Position numbers and translations under genes: made by a program. 64,000 bases of DNA from Schizochytrium sp. CCTCC M209059 (Eukaryota; Sar; Bigyra; Thraustochytrida; Thraustochytriidae). Below the pieces are notes generated by a model. The model made no database searches. It saw only the letters and a list, made by a program, of their open reading frames with translations, and was not told the DNA's origin. Below, one piece after another: positions 35,435-45,204 of the stretch. The first letter of the stretch is position 1; every line of letters starts with the position of its first letter. The stretch lies in contig KN805399.1 of the NCBI GenBank assembly GCA_000818945.1, positions 62,001 through 126,000 on the forward strand, in the 5' to 3' direction.

Positions 35435-36702
35435 CTTGTGGCGTTTTGATGACGACGCGAAGAGTGAGCGCAAGACACTATAGCCAAAGGTGGCGCCACC
35501 GCTGTGTTCTGTGCTGGCGAGCCGACAAAGTAGCGCGACGTCGTCCTTGCGGCCGAGCCTACGTGTGACAAGCCAGCGAGGGCCCGAAGTACAAGAAAAT
35601 GTATCAGGGCCAAGAGTCCTCGGTCGTCGTCTGCTTGTCTTTCTCGCCCCGCGCACGCCTGCGCGAGCGCGGGCTCTCGCACTTGGGGTTCAAGTAGAGG
35701 AGTCGAACACCTTTTGTGCAGCCGCTGGAAGTCTTGCTAAGCAGTCCTCGCTCGGGTGAGCTTGCTTATCCCCTCTTTAGGGGTGCTACTCCCAATAAGC
35801 GTACGAAAACTGACACTTCGAGCGAAAGCTAGTCCTTTCTTCTGTCTTGCGTATCGATCGATATGCCCGTTGAGCAAGCCTTCGAAGTTGAACTTGACTT
35901 TTACTCTGCTTGCCTTTTTACTTGATTAAAAAGTTTGTTTCCTTTTCCTCTTTTCCCCGGTACAAACTTCTTTTTCTTCTTTCCTGCCACCGCTCGCAAC
36001 GTTTGTTCCTCTGAGAGCGTTGTTTGCTCTGCTAGGATAGTTGCTTTACCTTTCCTTGCTTTGCTTCGCTTTGCTTTGCTTCGCTCGTAATTTGATTGTC
36101 GTTGTCGATGCTTTGAACGAGTGCCTGGGAACACTAACTTTGGAATCAAGCGCAAAGGAAAGAATCTGGAGATCAGGGAGATGCACGGTTGCAAACGAAT
36201 TTCCTGCCAGGGTACGGTATAATTTTCAACGAGATGGCTTACTTTTAATGACAGCCTTACTTCTGGCTTACGCTCATCAGTCTACAATAACGTAGTGAAA
36301 ATGAGCTGGCGTCTGGGTCGGTCGGTTAATTGCAGCCGGTGGCGGTCCGACTGATCAGCCTCGCAGTGTGATGAACCAACGGCTTTCTGAACAACTCTTT
36401 TGTGGCTCTTTTGCGTTCTTCGAAGATATCTCTCTCTCCAGTTCGACCCGACGGTGATGGTGTCTACAACCATAAACAAGAGCACAGAACCGCAAGCATG
36501 CACACCAGCAGACAATTGAAAGTTCTCCGCCTGCCCGCCGACTTACTTGCGACAGAGTATGCAGCGAATGAATGCTCCAAAATAAAAATGGGAGCCAAGA
36601 TGGATTGAAGGGAAGGAGAAAGAGGCGCCGCAGCCGCGGCCACACAATTCCCCAGAAAACGAGAGTGGCCCAATTCTATATCCCGTGAAGAGGATTATCT
36701 CG
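35435..36702. promoter_or_regulatory. Divergent K+ channel/PNPase intergenic region
   Basis: About 1.27 kb between divergent starts. It includes a CTTTG/CTTCG pentanucleotide stretch at 36046-36086 and is otherwise moderately AT-rich. Short frames here are not convincing. It should hold both promoters; a tataat-like stretch at about 36218 is unproven. Confidence 0.5.
36046..36086. repeat. CTTTG/CTTCG pentanucleotide array
   Basis: Imperfect tandem TTTGC and TTCGC units. It is the same repeat type as the arrays at 51633-51674 and, in complement, 53686-53790. Confidence 0.75.
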
Positions 36703-38880
36703 ATGCTCGCCTCGGCGGTGGCGCTGGCAGCAGCAGCAACGGCCTCGGTGCGCGTGCGCCCAGGTCTGGCCCGGAAGCTGGCGTCCTCGGCGAGCAGTAT
36801 TGCTGCCGATGGCTCTGTGCACGTTCGTGCCTCCGCGACGCCTGGTGGAGGAGGGACCGCGCCGCTCGAGCTTCGAGCCTTGCAGCCCGCTCTCGGGGCG
36901 CGTGCAACAGGGGCGGTCGTGGCACAGCAGGGCGAGACAATTGTACACGCAACATGCGTAGTCGATGAAGCCCCTGAGGAAGCTGTAGACTTTGCGCCGA
37001 TTACCGTAGTGTATCGCGAAAAAGCTTTCGCTGCAGGCAAAATAGCGCGCACTTTTACGCGTCGAGAATTTGCTGGCAAGGAGAACGAGATTCTTGCTGC
37101 ACGCGCCATCGATCGTTCCCTGCGACCCCTTTTTCCGGAGGGCCTGCAGAATGCCGTACAGATCATTTGCACAGTCTGGGCAGCGGACGGACGTCACGAT
37201 CCGGAGATTCTTGCGATCAACGCCGCATCAGCCGCCACTGCACTCGCAAAAATTCCCTGGGACGGCCCGCTTGGTGCAGCGCGAGTGACGTCCCTTACGG
37301 ATCCCTCCAAAAGACTTTTGATGGAGGTGGAAAATGGTGCAGAAAGCGAGACACGAAGGCCCGAAGAAGGAGCGGGCGACTCGCTCGATCGCGAGAGCAC
37401 CGAGATCTGCATCAATAGCGCGTCCCCAGAACATCAAGACGCGTCTCGTTCGTGGCTGAATCTCACAGTCGCTGGGACTGGCTCATCGGACAAGGTTGTA
37501 ATGCTCGAGGGCTCTGCTCGCGAGTTGTCGCCGGAAGCTATGGTGGCGGCCGTAGACTATGCCCAACCTGACATTCAAGCAAGCGTTGCGGCGCAAATGA
37601 CCCTTGTCGAGACTGTCGCAGACGTAGGCCCCTCAGCGAGACAGGAAAACTTCAAGGTGACGAGCTTGGAACCGTCTCAGGAGATGCGCGACCTTGCGCG
37701 AAAGATCGCAGAAGAGCTTGTATACGTTATTTTCACCGTCCCACACAAGACGAAGCAAGAGAGAGGCAAGGCCCAAGTAGCCTTTTGGAAGGTGGCGAGC
37801 GAGCGACTTAAAGCTGTGTGTGCAAACGCAGGTTTTGTTGACGCTGGCGACGAGTCGATGCAAAACATTGCCCTTCATGATGTGTTGCGCGATGGCATTG
37901 CGCGTGCGGCGCTTGGCAAGACGCATGGCCGACCTCTTCGGATCGATGGAAGAGGGACGATGGAACTGCGTCCAATCGATGCCGACGTCGATGTGCTGCC
38001 CTCGGCGCACGGGTCAGCGGTCTTTTCGCGGGGCGGGACGCAGGTCGTCTGCACAGCTACAGTGGGCCCCGCCAAACTTCAAAAGGTGATGCACCCCACT
38101 TTGGGGAAATCAAGGCGGACTCGCGCTATGCTGCAGTACGACTTTCCTCCTTATAGTGTGAACCGAACGGGCCGGACCTCGGGAATGAATCGAAGGATGG
38201 TGGGTCATGGCAATCTGGCCGAGCGAGGCGTTTTGCCCATTCTCGCGCCTGTTTTACATGGTGAAGAAACGTATCCGTTTGCCATCCATATTGGCAGTGA
38301 AGTGACCTCATCGGACGGGTCTTCGTCCATGGCGACAACTTCGGGCGCCAGTCTGGCCCTTATGGATGCTGGCGTGCCGATTACGCGCCCTGCAGTCGGC
38401 GTATCCGTTGGTCTTTTTGTTGACCCGGATGATGCGTCGTCGTTTTGTACTCCGGTGGACATTCTTGGACTCGAGGACCACTTTGGTGGCATGGACTTCA
38501 AAATTTGCGGAACAGCTCAGGGCCTCACGGCCTTGCAAGTAGACATCAAGCGCTCTTTTATCACAAAGGACATGCTGCGCATGGCCCTGTGCAGGGGCCA
38601 CGAAGCACATATAGACCTCATCGACGCCATGTGCTCGAGTGCTGGGTTGCGGGAGCCTCGTCCAGCGCTCAAGTCCAATCATTGGTCCATTGATCGCGTT
38701 CACTACCCGCAAGACGTACTTTCGCATCAGGATATCGACACATTGCGAGATATTGAAGACTCCGCTGACGTGTACCTGGAGCTCGACGAAGCCGCTCGTG
38801 CTCTGACCATCTTTGCTCCCACGCACCAGCGTTCGGCCTCTGTGCGTCGAATTCTTGAGCGCAAGGGCTTTGTTGCTTGA
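36703..38880 (+). CDS. Polyribonucleotide nucleotidyltransferase (PNPase), short form without S1
   Basis: A 725-residue PNPase, the phosphorolytic 3'-5' exoribonuclease. The N-terminus (MLASAVALAAAATASVRVRPGL) is Ala/Arg-rich and lacks acid residues, as expected of a mitochondrial or plastid targeting peptide. The first RNase PH core spans about 50-270 (FTRREFAGKENEILAARAIDRSLRPLFP), then the helical linker. The second core spans about 410-640 (DGRGTMELRPI, GSAVFSRGGTQ, SSGSSSMA-type SDGSSSMATTSGASLALMDAGV). The catalytic motif LEDHFGGMDFK at 590-600 keeps D592, D598 and K600. Downstream of the core the KH-like region has lost GxxG and there is no S1 domain. The frame reaches 36685 only through GTG; ATG 36703 is the first. 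Confidence 0.95.
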   Translation: MLASAVALAAAATASVRVRPGLARKLASSASSIAADGSVHVRASATPGGGGTAPLELRALQPALGARATGAVVAQQGETIVHATCVVDEAPEEAVDFAPITVVYREKAFAAGKIARTFTRREFAGKENEILAARAIDRSLRPLFPEGLQNAVQIICTVWAADGRHDPEILAINAASAATALAKIPWDGPLGAARVTSLTDPSKRLLMEVENGAESETRRPEEGAGDSLDRESTEICINSASPEHQDASRSWLNLTVAGTGSSDKVVMLEGSARELSPEAMVAAVDYAQPDIQASVAAQMTLVETVADVGPSARQENFKVTSLEPSQEMRDLARKIAEELVYVIFTVPHKTKQERGKAQVAFWKVASERLKAVCANAGFVDAGDESMQNIALHDVLRDGIARAALGKTHGRPLRIDGRGTMELRPIDADVDVLPSAHGSAVFSRGGTQVVCTATVGPAKLQKVMHPTLGKSRRTRAMLQYDFPPYSVNRTGRTSGMNRRMVGHGNLAERGVLPILAPVLHGEETYPFAIHIGSEVTSSDGSSSMATTSGASLALMDAGVPITRPAVGVSVGLFVDPDDASSFCTPVDILGLEDHFGGMDFKICGTAQGLTALQVDIKRSFITKDMLRMALCRGHEAHIDLIDAMCSSAGLREPRPALKSNHWSIDRVHYPQDVLSHQDIDTLRDIEDSADVYLELDEAARALTIFAPTHQRSASVRRILERKGFVA

Positions 38881-39849
38881 TTTGTTTGTATAACTTTTGT
38901 CTGTCATTCCTGGAATGTGTTTCTACATCCCCTCATTTTGTCCCGCTAACAAGATTCACTTTTACGCACCTACGCCTTCACAAGCATTCGCATACCCCAA
39001 GAGAAAGTCTAACTGTGAATAGTATCCTTTATTTCCCCAAGGACCGAGACCATTCTATCCCAGCGATAGTAGAAATTACATTTGTTGCATCCTGCTGTAG
39101 GCCAAAAGCCAAGCTAGATGCAGCTTTTGGAAGCGAGTTCTTATCTCGGCCAACCAATGTTATAGATGCGTTAAAAGTTCCGTTGACAAACTGAGAGCGG
39201 CGCCACAGTGCCACTCACTCACTAATCCGTTGCTACCCGCTGCACTCACTACCAGCGTCGCAGTTCAGTGTCTCTACTAGGCTTAGTGCGAGCTTTAGCA
39301 GTACAGTTAGTTGTTCGTTCAATTTGCAATGAAGGCTTTACACAAACTGCAACTTCGGCGACACGCTGTGGACCTGCATGTGGACAGCGAGCGTCTGCTC
39401 ACTGCTTTGATCACTTGGCGCGGCCAATCCCAAGGCCGCGCGGGTCGCTGGTCGTAAACGAAAGCCGGCTCTTCACAGTTTAAAGCCTTGGCTGCAGAAC
39501 TTTGCGATGCAATTCATTGCCACCTGGCCGACATTTCGTCCCCGCGATCACTCGAAGCCTGAGACGCTGCAGTGCTGATTAAAGGCCTACCACGTAAGAT
39601 GCGGACCGAAGCCTTTGATGAGTGGAAGGGGAAGGGTGCAGTGCCAGGGTATGGTCCGCACACACAGACACTCAACGGCTCTAGCTCAAATAATAAGAAT
39701 GGAATTATGAAAGAGTGAATGTATGCAAGCGATGGCATGCACCTTGAAGCGTGGTGAAGAAGAGCGAAGAGCAGAAACGAAATGGCAAAGAGTGAGTGGA
39801 CTGAGTGCGAACACCCGAGCGCTCGAGTCGATCACTCTGCCGAGTAAAA
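38881..39849. other. Intergenic region, no feature recognised
   Basis: About 970 bp between two plus-strand genes. It holds the PNPase 3' UTR and the upstream region of the CHASE gene. Only short frames of low quality occur and no repeat of note. I see nothing else in it. Confidence 0.5.
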
Positions 39850-41232
39850 ATGGCGAGCGGGACACCCGGTGCGACGGCCAAAATCGCGCCAGCTAAGGCG
39901 GCGCAACAGCGCGAGGCAGATGGAGCGAAGAGCAAATCTGGAAACAACGATGCCGAAGCCACAACTTGCTGGGGCGCACCATTCCGATTGTATGGACAAG
40001 TTGCAGCATTTAGAATCGACAACTACTACAAATGGTCTGCAGTTGTGCTTGTAGTAATGTTTGGCATTGCAATTTACAGATTCTTTTATGCAACCCAAGG
40101 TGAGCAAGAGATTTCAATGGCGGCGTTGGAAAACACAGTGTACGCCATGTCCAAGGTGTTCGCCATGCGTCTGGAGAAGGATTTGGCGCTCCAATCTCAA
40201 GTAGCGAACCTCTGGGCACTTGACGAGGACATTACCCGTGCCAAGTTCCGTCAGTTCATCACAAGCCCTGCCTTCGAGCCCGCACTTCAGACGATGAGCG
40301 GCATGTCGCTCATCCCCTACGTCTTGAATGCTGATCGTGCGGCATTCGAAACCCGCGCAGAGACACAGGATCTCTTGGAAGCCTGCTGCAATTCTACCGT
40401 CTACGATAACACTGCAAGCGCTTGCCGAGATAAAGCCGCAACGCTTTGTGAACTGGGAAGATATTCGATCCTGGAGTCTGTCAATGGATCTCTCGCTCCA
40501 TCACCAGCGCAGGACGCTTACGTTGTGGTGGACTATATCGAACCATTTGAGAGTAACGCGGGCGTGCTGGGCTTTAACCTCGCTTCCAGCGCAACGCGCA
40601 AGGAGGCTTGGGAGCAAGCCGTCGACACCGGTTTGGCAGTCTTCACACGAAGAATTCAGCTGGTTCAGAGCAATACCAAAGAGTTTGCCTTTCTGGTGTG
40701 GAAAGCGGTGTTCGAAGGCGAAGTCGAAGGCACGTTTGCCTTTAAGGAGGAGTCCCCCACCGGTGTGCCGCGAGGAAGTGTAAACGGAGTTTACAAGGCG
40801 CAGCAGTTCTTGAGTGGAGCCATGGCCATCTTTGGGACGTCGGAGCTCGCCAACCTCGACATCTTCCTCTTTGACACGCTTGCGCCAGCGGGCCAGCAAT
40901 TTCTCGCAGTCTATTCGGAGTCGCTAGGTGATCCTCTTACGCTCGCAACGACATTTGAAGAATACACTCCAGAGGATATTGTTGGTGAGTTTGGAACGAT
41001 CCAGCGCACCATTAATATCTCAGGTGCCGATGCAGAAATGATGCTTGTCGTCCGTCCGAACGAAGCCTTCTTCCGCGAAAAGGCTAGTGACGCACCACAA
41101 AATCTTCTCATTTGGTCGATGCTTCTCATCCTGGCTTCGCAGGCTGAGCGTCATCTTGGTTATCTCGCAGCCATTGCAAATCGAGCGAGAATGCTCAACG
41201 TACAGGCCCTCGGTAAGCGACTCTCGAGCTAA
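39850..41232 (+). CDS. CHASE-domain membrane sensor protein, lacking an output domain
   Basis: 460 residues from an ATG in aaaaATGg context. After a short Ala/Lys-rich cytosolic start there is a transmembrane helix at about 61-78 (WSAVVLVVMFGIAIYRFF). An extracellular CHASE domain follows, about 100-400 (LEKDLALQSQVANLWAL, FVTSPAFEPAL-like FITSPAFEPALQTMSGMSLIPYV, GVLGFNLASSATRKEAWEQAVDTG). A second hydrophobic stretch at about 419-431 (LLIWSMLLILAS) is too short for a normal helix, and the frame ends 30 residues later. CHASE domains normally sense small ligands for cyclases or histidine kinases. No such domain is found here or downstream. A gtaagc at about 41211 could be a splice donor, and a frame change near 41140 would lengthen the helix. 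An AATAAA 48 nt after the stop argues the transcript ends here. Confidence 0.8.
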   Translation: MASGTPGATAKIAPAKAAQQREADGAKSKSGNNDAEATTCWGAPFRLYGQVAAFRIDNYYKWSAVVLVVMFGIAIYRFFYATQGEQEISMAALENTVYAMSKVFAMRLEKDLALQSQVANLWALDEDITRAKFRQFITSPAFEPALQTMSGMSLIPYVLNADRAAFETRAETQDLLEACCNSTVYDNTASACRDKAATLCELGRYSILESVNGSLAPSPAQDAYVVVDYIEPFESNAGVLGFNLASSATRKEAWEQAVDTGLAVFTRRIQLVQSNTKEFAFLVWKAVFEGEVEGTFAFKEESPTGVPRGSVNGVYKAQQFLSGAMAIFGTSELANLDIFLFDTLAPAGQQFLAVYSESLGDPLTLATTFEEYTPEDIVGEFGTIQRTINISGADAEMMLVVRPNEAFFREKASDAPQNLLIWSMLLILASQAERHLGYLAAIANRARMLNVQALGKRLSS

Positions 41233-41279
41233 AAGTTTATCTGAAGAGCAAAGCAAAGAGCGCTGCGCAACGGAGAAAA

Positions 41280-41285
41280 AATAAA
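41280..41285 (+). terminator. Candidate polyadenylation signal (AATAAA) of the CHASE gene
   Basis: A perfect AATAAA lies 48 nt after the TAA stop. Confidence 0.5.
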
Positions 41286-41854
41286 CTTGATGCAAATGAG
41301 AAACAAGGTAATGCGAAAGAGATCCCGTGCTAGAAGTCTCGCTACATTGTAGAAAAGGATTCAAGTAGTTTTGGTCTTGAAGTAGCTGGAGGGCGAGTCT
41401 GTGAGCTGGTCTGCTTGGCATGTTCTAAGGGGCAGACGAAGGAGAGGTCACAGCCAGAGCGGAGCTCGATTCTACTTCCGACACGAGCTATGTCTCGAAC
41501 GCGAACGAACACGGCAGGCATCGCGTCAAGGAAAGAACGTGATGTGTCAAGTTTCGTCCGTTTATCTCTACCCTTTCCCATTCGCAAGTTGACTGTGAAT
41601 CCACCAAACCTCTTGAACACGCGCACAATGACTTTTGAATCTTTTAGATCGAATACACGTTGGAAGCCTGTTGCTCATGTGAACTTCAGAGAAACTCATG
41701 TTAAGAGCGATGGTAGGCTTTCGTTCGGTTGAATATTATTGTTCTTAAAGAGAAAAAAAGTCTTACAAAAGCAATGTCAAGTTCAGTTTTCTTGGCAAAG
41801 TGTTTGACATTAAATAATGGAAGCAGCTTGCTTGCTTGTAGGACTGTTCTGTCT
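41286..41854. other. Convergent intergenic region
   Basis: About 570 bp between the CHASE gene and the 3' end of the TXNDC15-like gene. A plus frame at 41415-41732 has no recognisable content. No other feature is seen. Confidence 0.45.
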
Positions 41855-42583
41855 CTACCGAATGAGTCGCCGAAAAACGAAGCTCAGCAAAAAGAGGCAG
41901 CACAGGACAAAATAAAAATCCTCAAAAAGCGAAAGCGGCGTTCGAGGGGGAAAAACAAGAAGACCTTCTTGTACACTATACAATGGTGGGTTCCAGGTGA
42001 TAGGGCTCTCCCCAGTTTGATCCTGTACGAATTTGAGAAGACCAAGGAGGTCGTGATGGTCACCGGAATACAAGCTCGTTCTCCCCTCTTCGTTGAGATG
42101 GAGGAGAACAGGGAATGCTTTGGGAAGTGCATTCCCTGGTGCAATCCCTGATCGCCGGCCTTCGATGCCAACAAATACAACATGCGGAAAGGCACGTGCC
42201 GCGCCGGTGACGAGGGGCGCGAGTGTGTTTGCAAAGTGATTTTCTGGCAAATAAGCAAAGATGATGCATTCTCCAAAGAGCCTCGCCTCACTTCTGTCTC
42301 TGACCTGCACGATGAGGTCTGTAGATTTATTCCCAACGATAAAGACGAGCTCGCGGCCCTCCTCGCCGTCAAGGGCCTGCCACTCCTGGGTGACGGCTAC
42401 CTCGTTTCGCCAAGTCGGAGGGCACTCTTCTTCATCCACGCCCACTGGGCACTCGTATCGAATATCTACGGCCGCGCTACTCCCGAGGCCCAGAGCGGGG
42501 CCGCGCGCTCCCTCCTTCCCCTCTTCCTCGTCGCCGTCAGTGGGCCCCTCTACGACGATGCGCCTTCGCATCATGGCGTCCAT
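41855..42583 (-). CDS. TXNDC15-like membrane thioredoxin-fold protein without CxxC
   Basis: 242 residues. The N-terminal half is acidic and low in features. From about 80 the protein follows the TXNDC15 pattern: NKSTDLIVQVRD, then ARLFGECIIFAYLPENHF, LAPLV, RAFPHVVFVGIEG, PKAFPVLLHLNEEG, and LLKFVQDQTGE. A C-terminal transmembrane helix (FYFVLCCLFLLSFVF) is followed by a short basic tail. The place of the thioredoxin CxxC is taken by PENH, so it cannot act as a dithiol oxidoreductase. TXNDC15 is a ciliary/ER membrane protein in animals, with loss causing a Meckel-type ciliopathy. A matching role here is inference. It is convergent with the CHASE gene, and the relic transposon begins about 230 bp upstream of its start. 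Confidence 0.68.
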   Translation of the reverse strand: MDAMMRRRIVVEGPTDGDEEEGKEGARGPALGLGSSAAVDIRYECPVGVDEEECPPTWRNEVAVTQEWQALDGEEGRELVFIVGNKSTDLIVQVRDRSEARLFGECIIFAYLPENHFANTLAPLVTGAARAFPHVVFVGIEGRRSGIAPGNALPKAFPVLLHLNEEGRTSLYSGDHHDLLGLLKFVQDQTGESPITWNPPLYSVQEGLLVFPPRTPLSLFEDFYFVLCCLFLLSFVFRRLIR

Positions 42584-42812
42584 CGTACCGGGTTTGCTTT
42601 GCCATCATCATTTTTTTATTTATATCTCAGCTGCTGCCGCCCGCCGCCGCGCAACGCAAATATACGATCGATCAAAACGAGGGGTCACCGCGCAAGTCTT
42701 TGCGGAAAGACCTCATGAAGCCGCAGCTCATCGCCCGTCGCTCGTCGAAAAAAGAGACGCAGAATACCCGCTCAGGTCGGTCCTCACGGGTGTGTACTCT
42801 TCACACGTGGAG
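42584..42812. promoter_or_regulatory. Upstream region of the TXNDC15-like gene
   Basis: A short AT-rich stretch (tttttttatttatat near 42608) precedes GC-rich DNA up to the relic element. It probably contains the minus-strand promoter. Confidence 0.4.
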
Positions 42813-42826
42813 TAGGGTAAAACCTT
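42813..42826 (+). repeat. Left terminal inverted repeat of Ulp1 relic element
   Basis: TAGGGTAAAACCTT is the exact reverse complement of 45205-45218. Confidence 0.75.
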
Positions 42827-42852
42827 TAGAATCGACACTCGTTAGAATCGAC
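42826..42852 (+). repeat. Subterminal direct repeats (TTAGAATCGAC x2)
   Basis: Two identical 11-mers start 16 bp apart, immediately inside the left terminus. This is the spacing expected for transposase-binding sites. No counterpart was found at the right end. Confidence 0.7.
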
Positions 42853-43097
42853 CATGGCGACATTTTTGGCGGCGTGGCTCTTGACTAGGAGTCAACTAAT
42901 GCGTACTAGAACTAAAACTCGCAAGCTTTGACTTCGACAGGTTGCCGTGGTGGTGGTTAAGTCGCCTTGGCGAGAGAACGCATGCCGTGCCGCTACTGCG
43001 CGCGGCCATGTCGATGCCGACGACCTTGAGCAGCTTCCTCGGCACCACGCCGCCGCTGCAGAGGCAGGCTGCCGTTGACAATGCCCTTCAGTAGAAC

Positions 43098-44378
43098 GAC
43101 GAAGCAGCTTGCAGAAGTCGTCGCAGCGTCGACGCCGGAGGCGCTCTTGCCCGAAGTGCATGGTTTCAGGCTGACGTACAAGTGTTTGCAGGCTCTCTGA
43201 AGCCATACTGCAGACCAGCAGGCCAGGTTGGATGACGAGCACATCGACATGGTCGCGAGGAGTATCTCGTCCGGCTCGACCAAGAAGGTCATGGTCCTCG
43301 ACACGCAGTTCCTTGCGTGGTGGATGGAGTGGACTCTCGATAAAGATTGCGCGCGGGGTGCGCCTGGCAGTGGTGGAAATCTCGCATCGCAGCTCGCGGA
43401 CCGAGAGATCTTGTGGATTCCGTGCCATACGGCCGGCAACCACTGGACTTGCATGTTCGTCTTCCTTCACGAGCGCCAGTTCGAGTTCTTTGATCCGCTC
43501 GGTAGGCCGCCAGGCATTATTGATGCCGTTTGCCGGGACATCATCCATAGCATTTTTCGCAGTGAGGACTTCATCGACACATCCTCATGGCCGTGCATGC
43601 AAGTGACGACGACTCAGGTTCAACAGGACAGCTACAACTGCGGACTTTGGATCCTTGGGGCCCTGGACGTGGTTAGTGAGGGGGTCACGACCAGCAGCTT
43701 CGTGGAGATACCGCCGTTCGCCATCACTTGGCTTCGTCAGAAGTATTTCCTCATGCTCTCGCTGTTGTCATTTACGGACAAGAAAGCAAGCGAGAAAGGT
43801 GTACCCGTGGAAGAACCTGCGTCTTCAACAGAAAACGTGGAGCATGAGCTGTCCGGGCGCAATGTGTAGCGGGACGTTCTAGGGGAGAAGAATCAGGAAA
43901 GCCTTGCTGACCTGCGGAGCGCGGTGGACAACATTCGGCACAGGCAAGAGACCGCTCTCCGCGCGGAAGCGCGTTTGAAGAGCCACCCTGCTCCGCAGAT
44001 CACGAACAACAACAACAACATCGAATTGAACATCAACCTGCCTTCTGGCAGCCCTGTCGATCTCGCACACCCCGAGCAGGTTGGACGGAGGATCCTGGAC
44101 GTGCTCTTCAGACAGGTCGGCAGAGCGACGTTTGTACCGCCAAACGACAGCAGGGTCGCACGGCGCATCGCAGCTGGGGTGGGGTGCCAAGGGTGGTCAA
44201 CACAAGCGCGCACATTAAGTTTCTCGAGCAGCGCGAACAAGACCGGGTTACGCAGCGCGAAACCGACGCGCAGAAGAAGCGAGTGCAGTTCGCTGAGGAG
44301 GGCGATGTTGAGTTACACTTGGTCCAGCTCGCAGCCGAGTCGCCAGATGTCTTCTTTATAATCGAGGCGAAAGGATGA
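43098..44378 (+). pseudogene. Ulp1/C48 cysteine protease-like transposon gene, disrupted
   Basis: One reading frame carries coding-like sequence from about 43098. It is broken by TGA at 43198 and TAG at 43867, and shifts frame near 44185, with the end read to TGA at 44376. Between the stops (43201-43866) lies a full C48 core: His in NHWTCMFVF (43441), Asp in FDPLG (43492), Gln in QQDS (43621-43626) and Cys in YNCGLW (43639). The catalytic set is therefore intact although the gene is not. The only ATG near the start of the uninterrupted part is 43249. After the TAG the frame resumes with a coiled helix (LADLRSAVDNIRHRQETALRAEARL) and an Asn run. C48 proteases cleave SUMO-like tags; the passenger role in the element is unknown. 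Confidence 0.75.
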
Positions 44379-44857
44379 CCAAGCAGGTCCTCGCCAAATA
44401 TCTCGAGCTGCGGGGTGATCGGGTAAGCCCGGCGATGTCAAGGTCCGCCCTACTCGAACGCATTCGCGTTCTGAAGACCAATCGACCTGGCACCTTGTCT
44501 CCTACGACAACCTCTGCTGCATCGATCTCTCACTCCAGTTCTTCGATGGCCGCAAGTTCTGCTGCATCACCTGCTCCAGATCCAACCGGGGCCTCCACTC
44601 CGCAGAACGAAGTCATCTCGGCAGACGACGAAGCTCTCATCATCAAGGCGTTGGCCGCGAAAGCAGCTTCTTGCACCGAGTTCGGGTTTACCCACTCGCG
44701 CAAGAAGGTCACACGATCAAACCTTCTGCAGTACCTCAAGGTCGAAGGCTTGCTTGGTTCGTGGCATGATCCTCGCGAGAATTTCATGCGAATCGTTCTT
44801 GGTCATCACATACGGAGCACCTCCAGCGCTTCTGCGCTGCCGCCGATGTCCTCGTAG
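44375..44857 (+). CDS. Second frame of the relic element, SAP-like N-terminus
   Basis: 160 residues whose ATG overlaps the stop of the preceding frame (ATGA). The beginning (KQVLAKYLELRGDRVSPAMSRSALLERIRVL) resembles a SAP-type DNA-binding helix-turn-helix. A Ser/Ala/Pro-rich linker and a helical end follow. It may be the C-terminal part of the Ulp1 gene displaced by a frameshift, rather than a gene of its own. Confidence 0.4.
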   Translation: MTKQVLAKYLELRGDRVSPAMSRSALLERIRVLKTNRPGTLSPTTTSAASISHSSSSMAASSAASPAPDPTGASTPQNEVISADDEALIIKALAAKAASCTEFGFTHSRKKVTRSNLLQYLKVEGLLGSWHDPRENFMRIVLGHHIRSTSSASALPPMSS

Positions 44858-45204
44858 GGCATCTCAACGAGCGCGTGGCGCTGCTGACGTCCGCCAGTGG
44901 CGACAACTGCATTTCCATCCCAAAAACGATGCAAATGTGCACGCCCCATATAAACAATAGGCAAATACCCAACTCGCTAAAAACCCCTTTGCCAATACCC
45001 CCCGTCCCAATATGGGGGGCAGCAGCCCCAGCCTCAAACGCTCAACTTTGAACTACTCTCGCTCCTCCAAAACTCGACCAAAACCTTTACTGGAGATTTT
45101 CTGCAGTCCGCCGTGGCACGGGCCTGTGCTGTGTCCAGCTCCGATGCTCGCGCGTGGATTTGCTGAAGAAATTTTCTGAACAGTACGAAACCGGGCCCAA
45201 TGCG

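Noticed and set aside
41729..42151. 140-residue plus frame over the 3' part of the TXNDC15-like gene
   Set aside because: It is antisense to a frame with clear homology, and its own translation is Lys-rich without features.
42892..43548. 218-residue minus frame across the left half of the relic element
   Set aside because: It is antisense to the Ulp1 core; no domain is seen.
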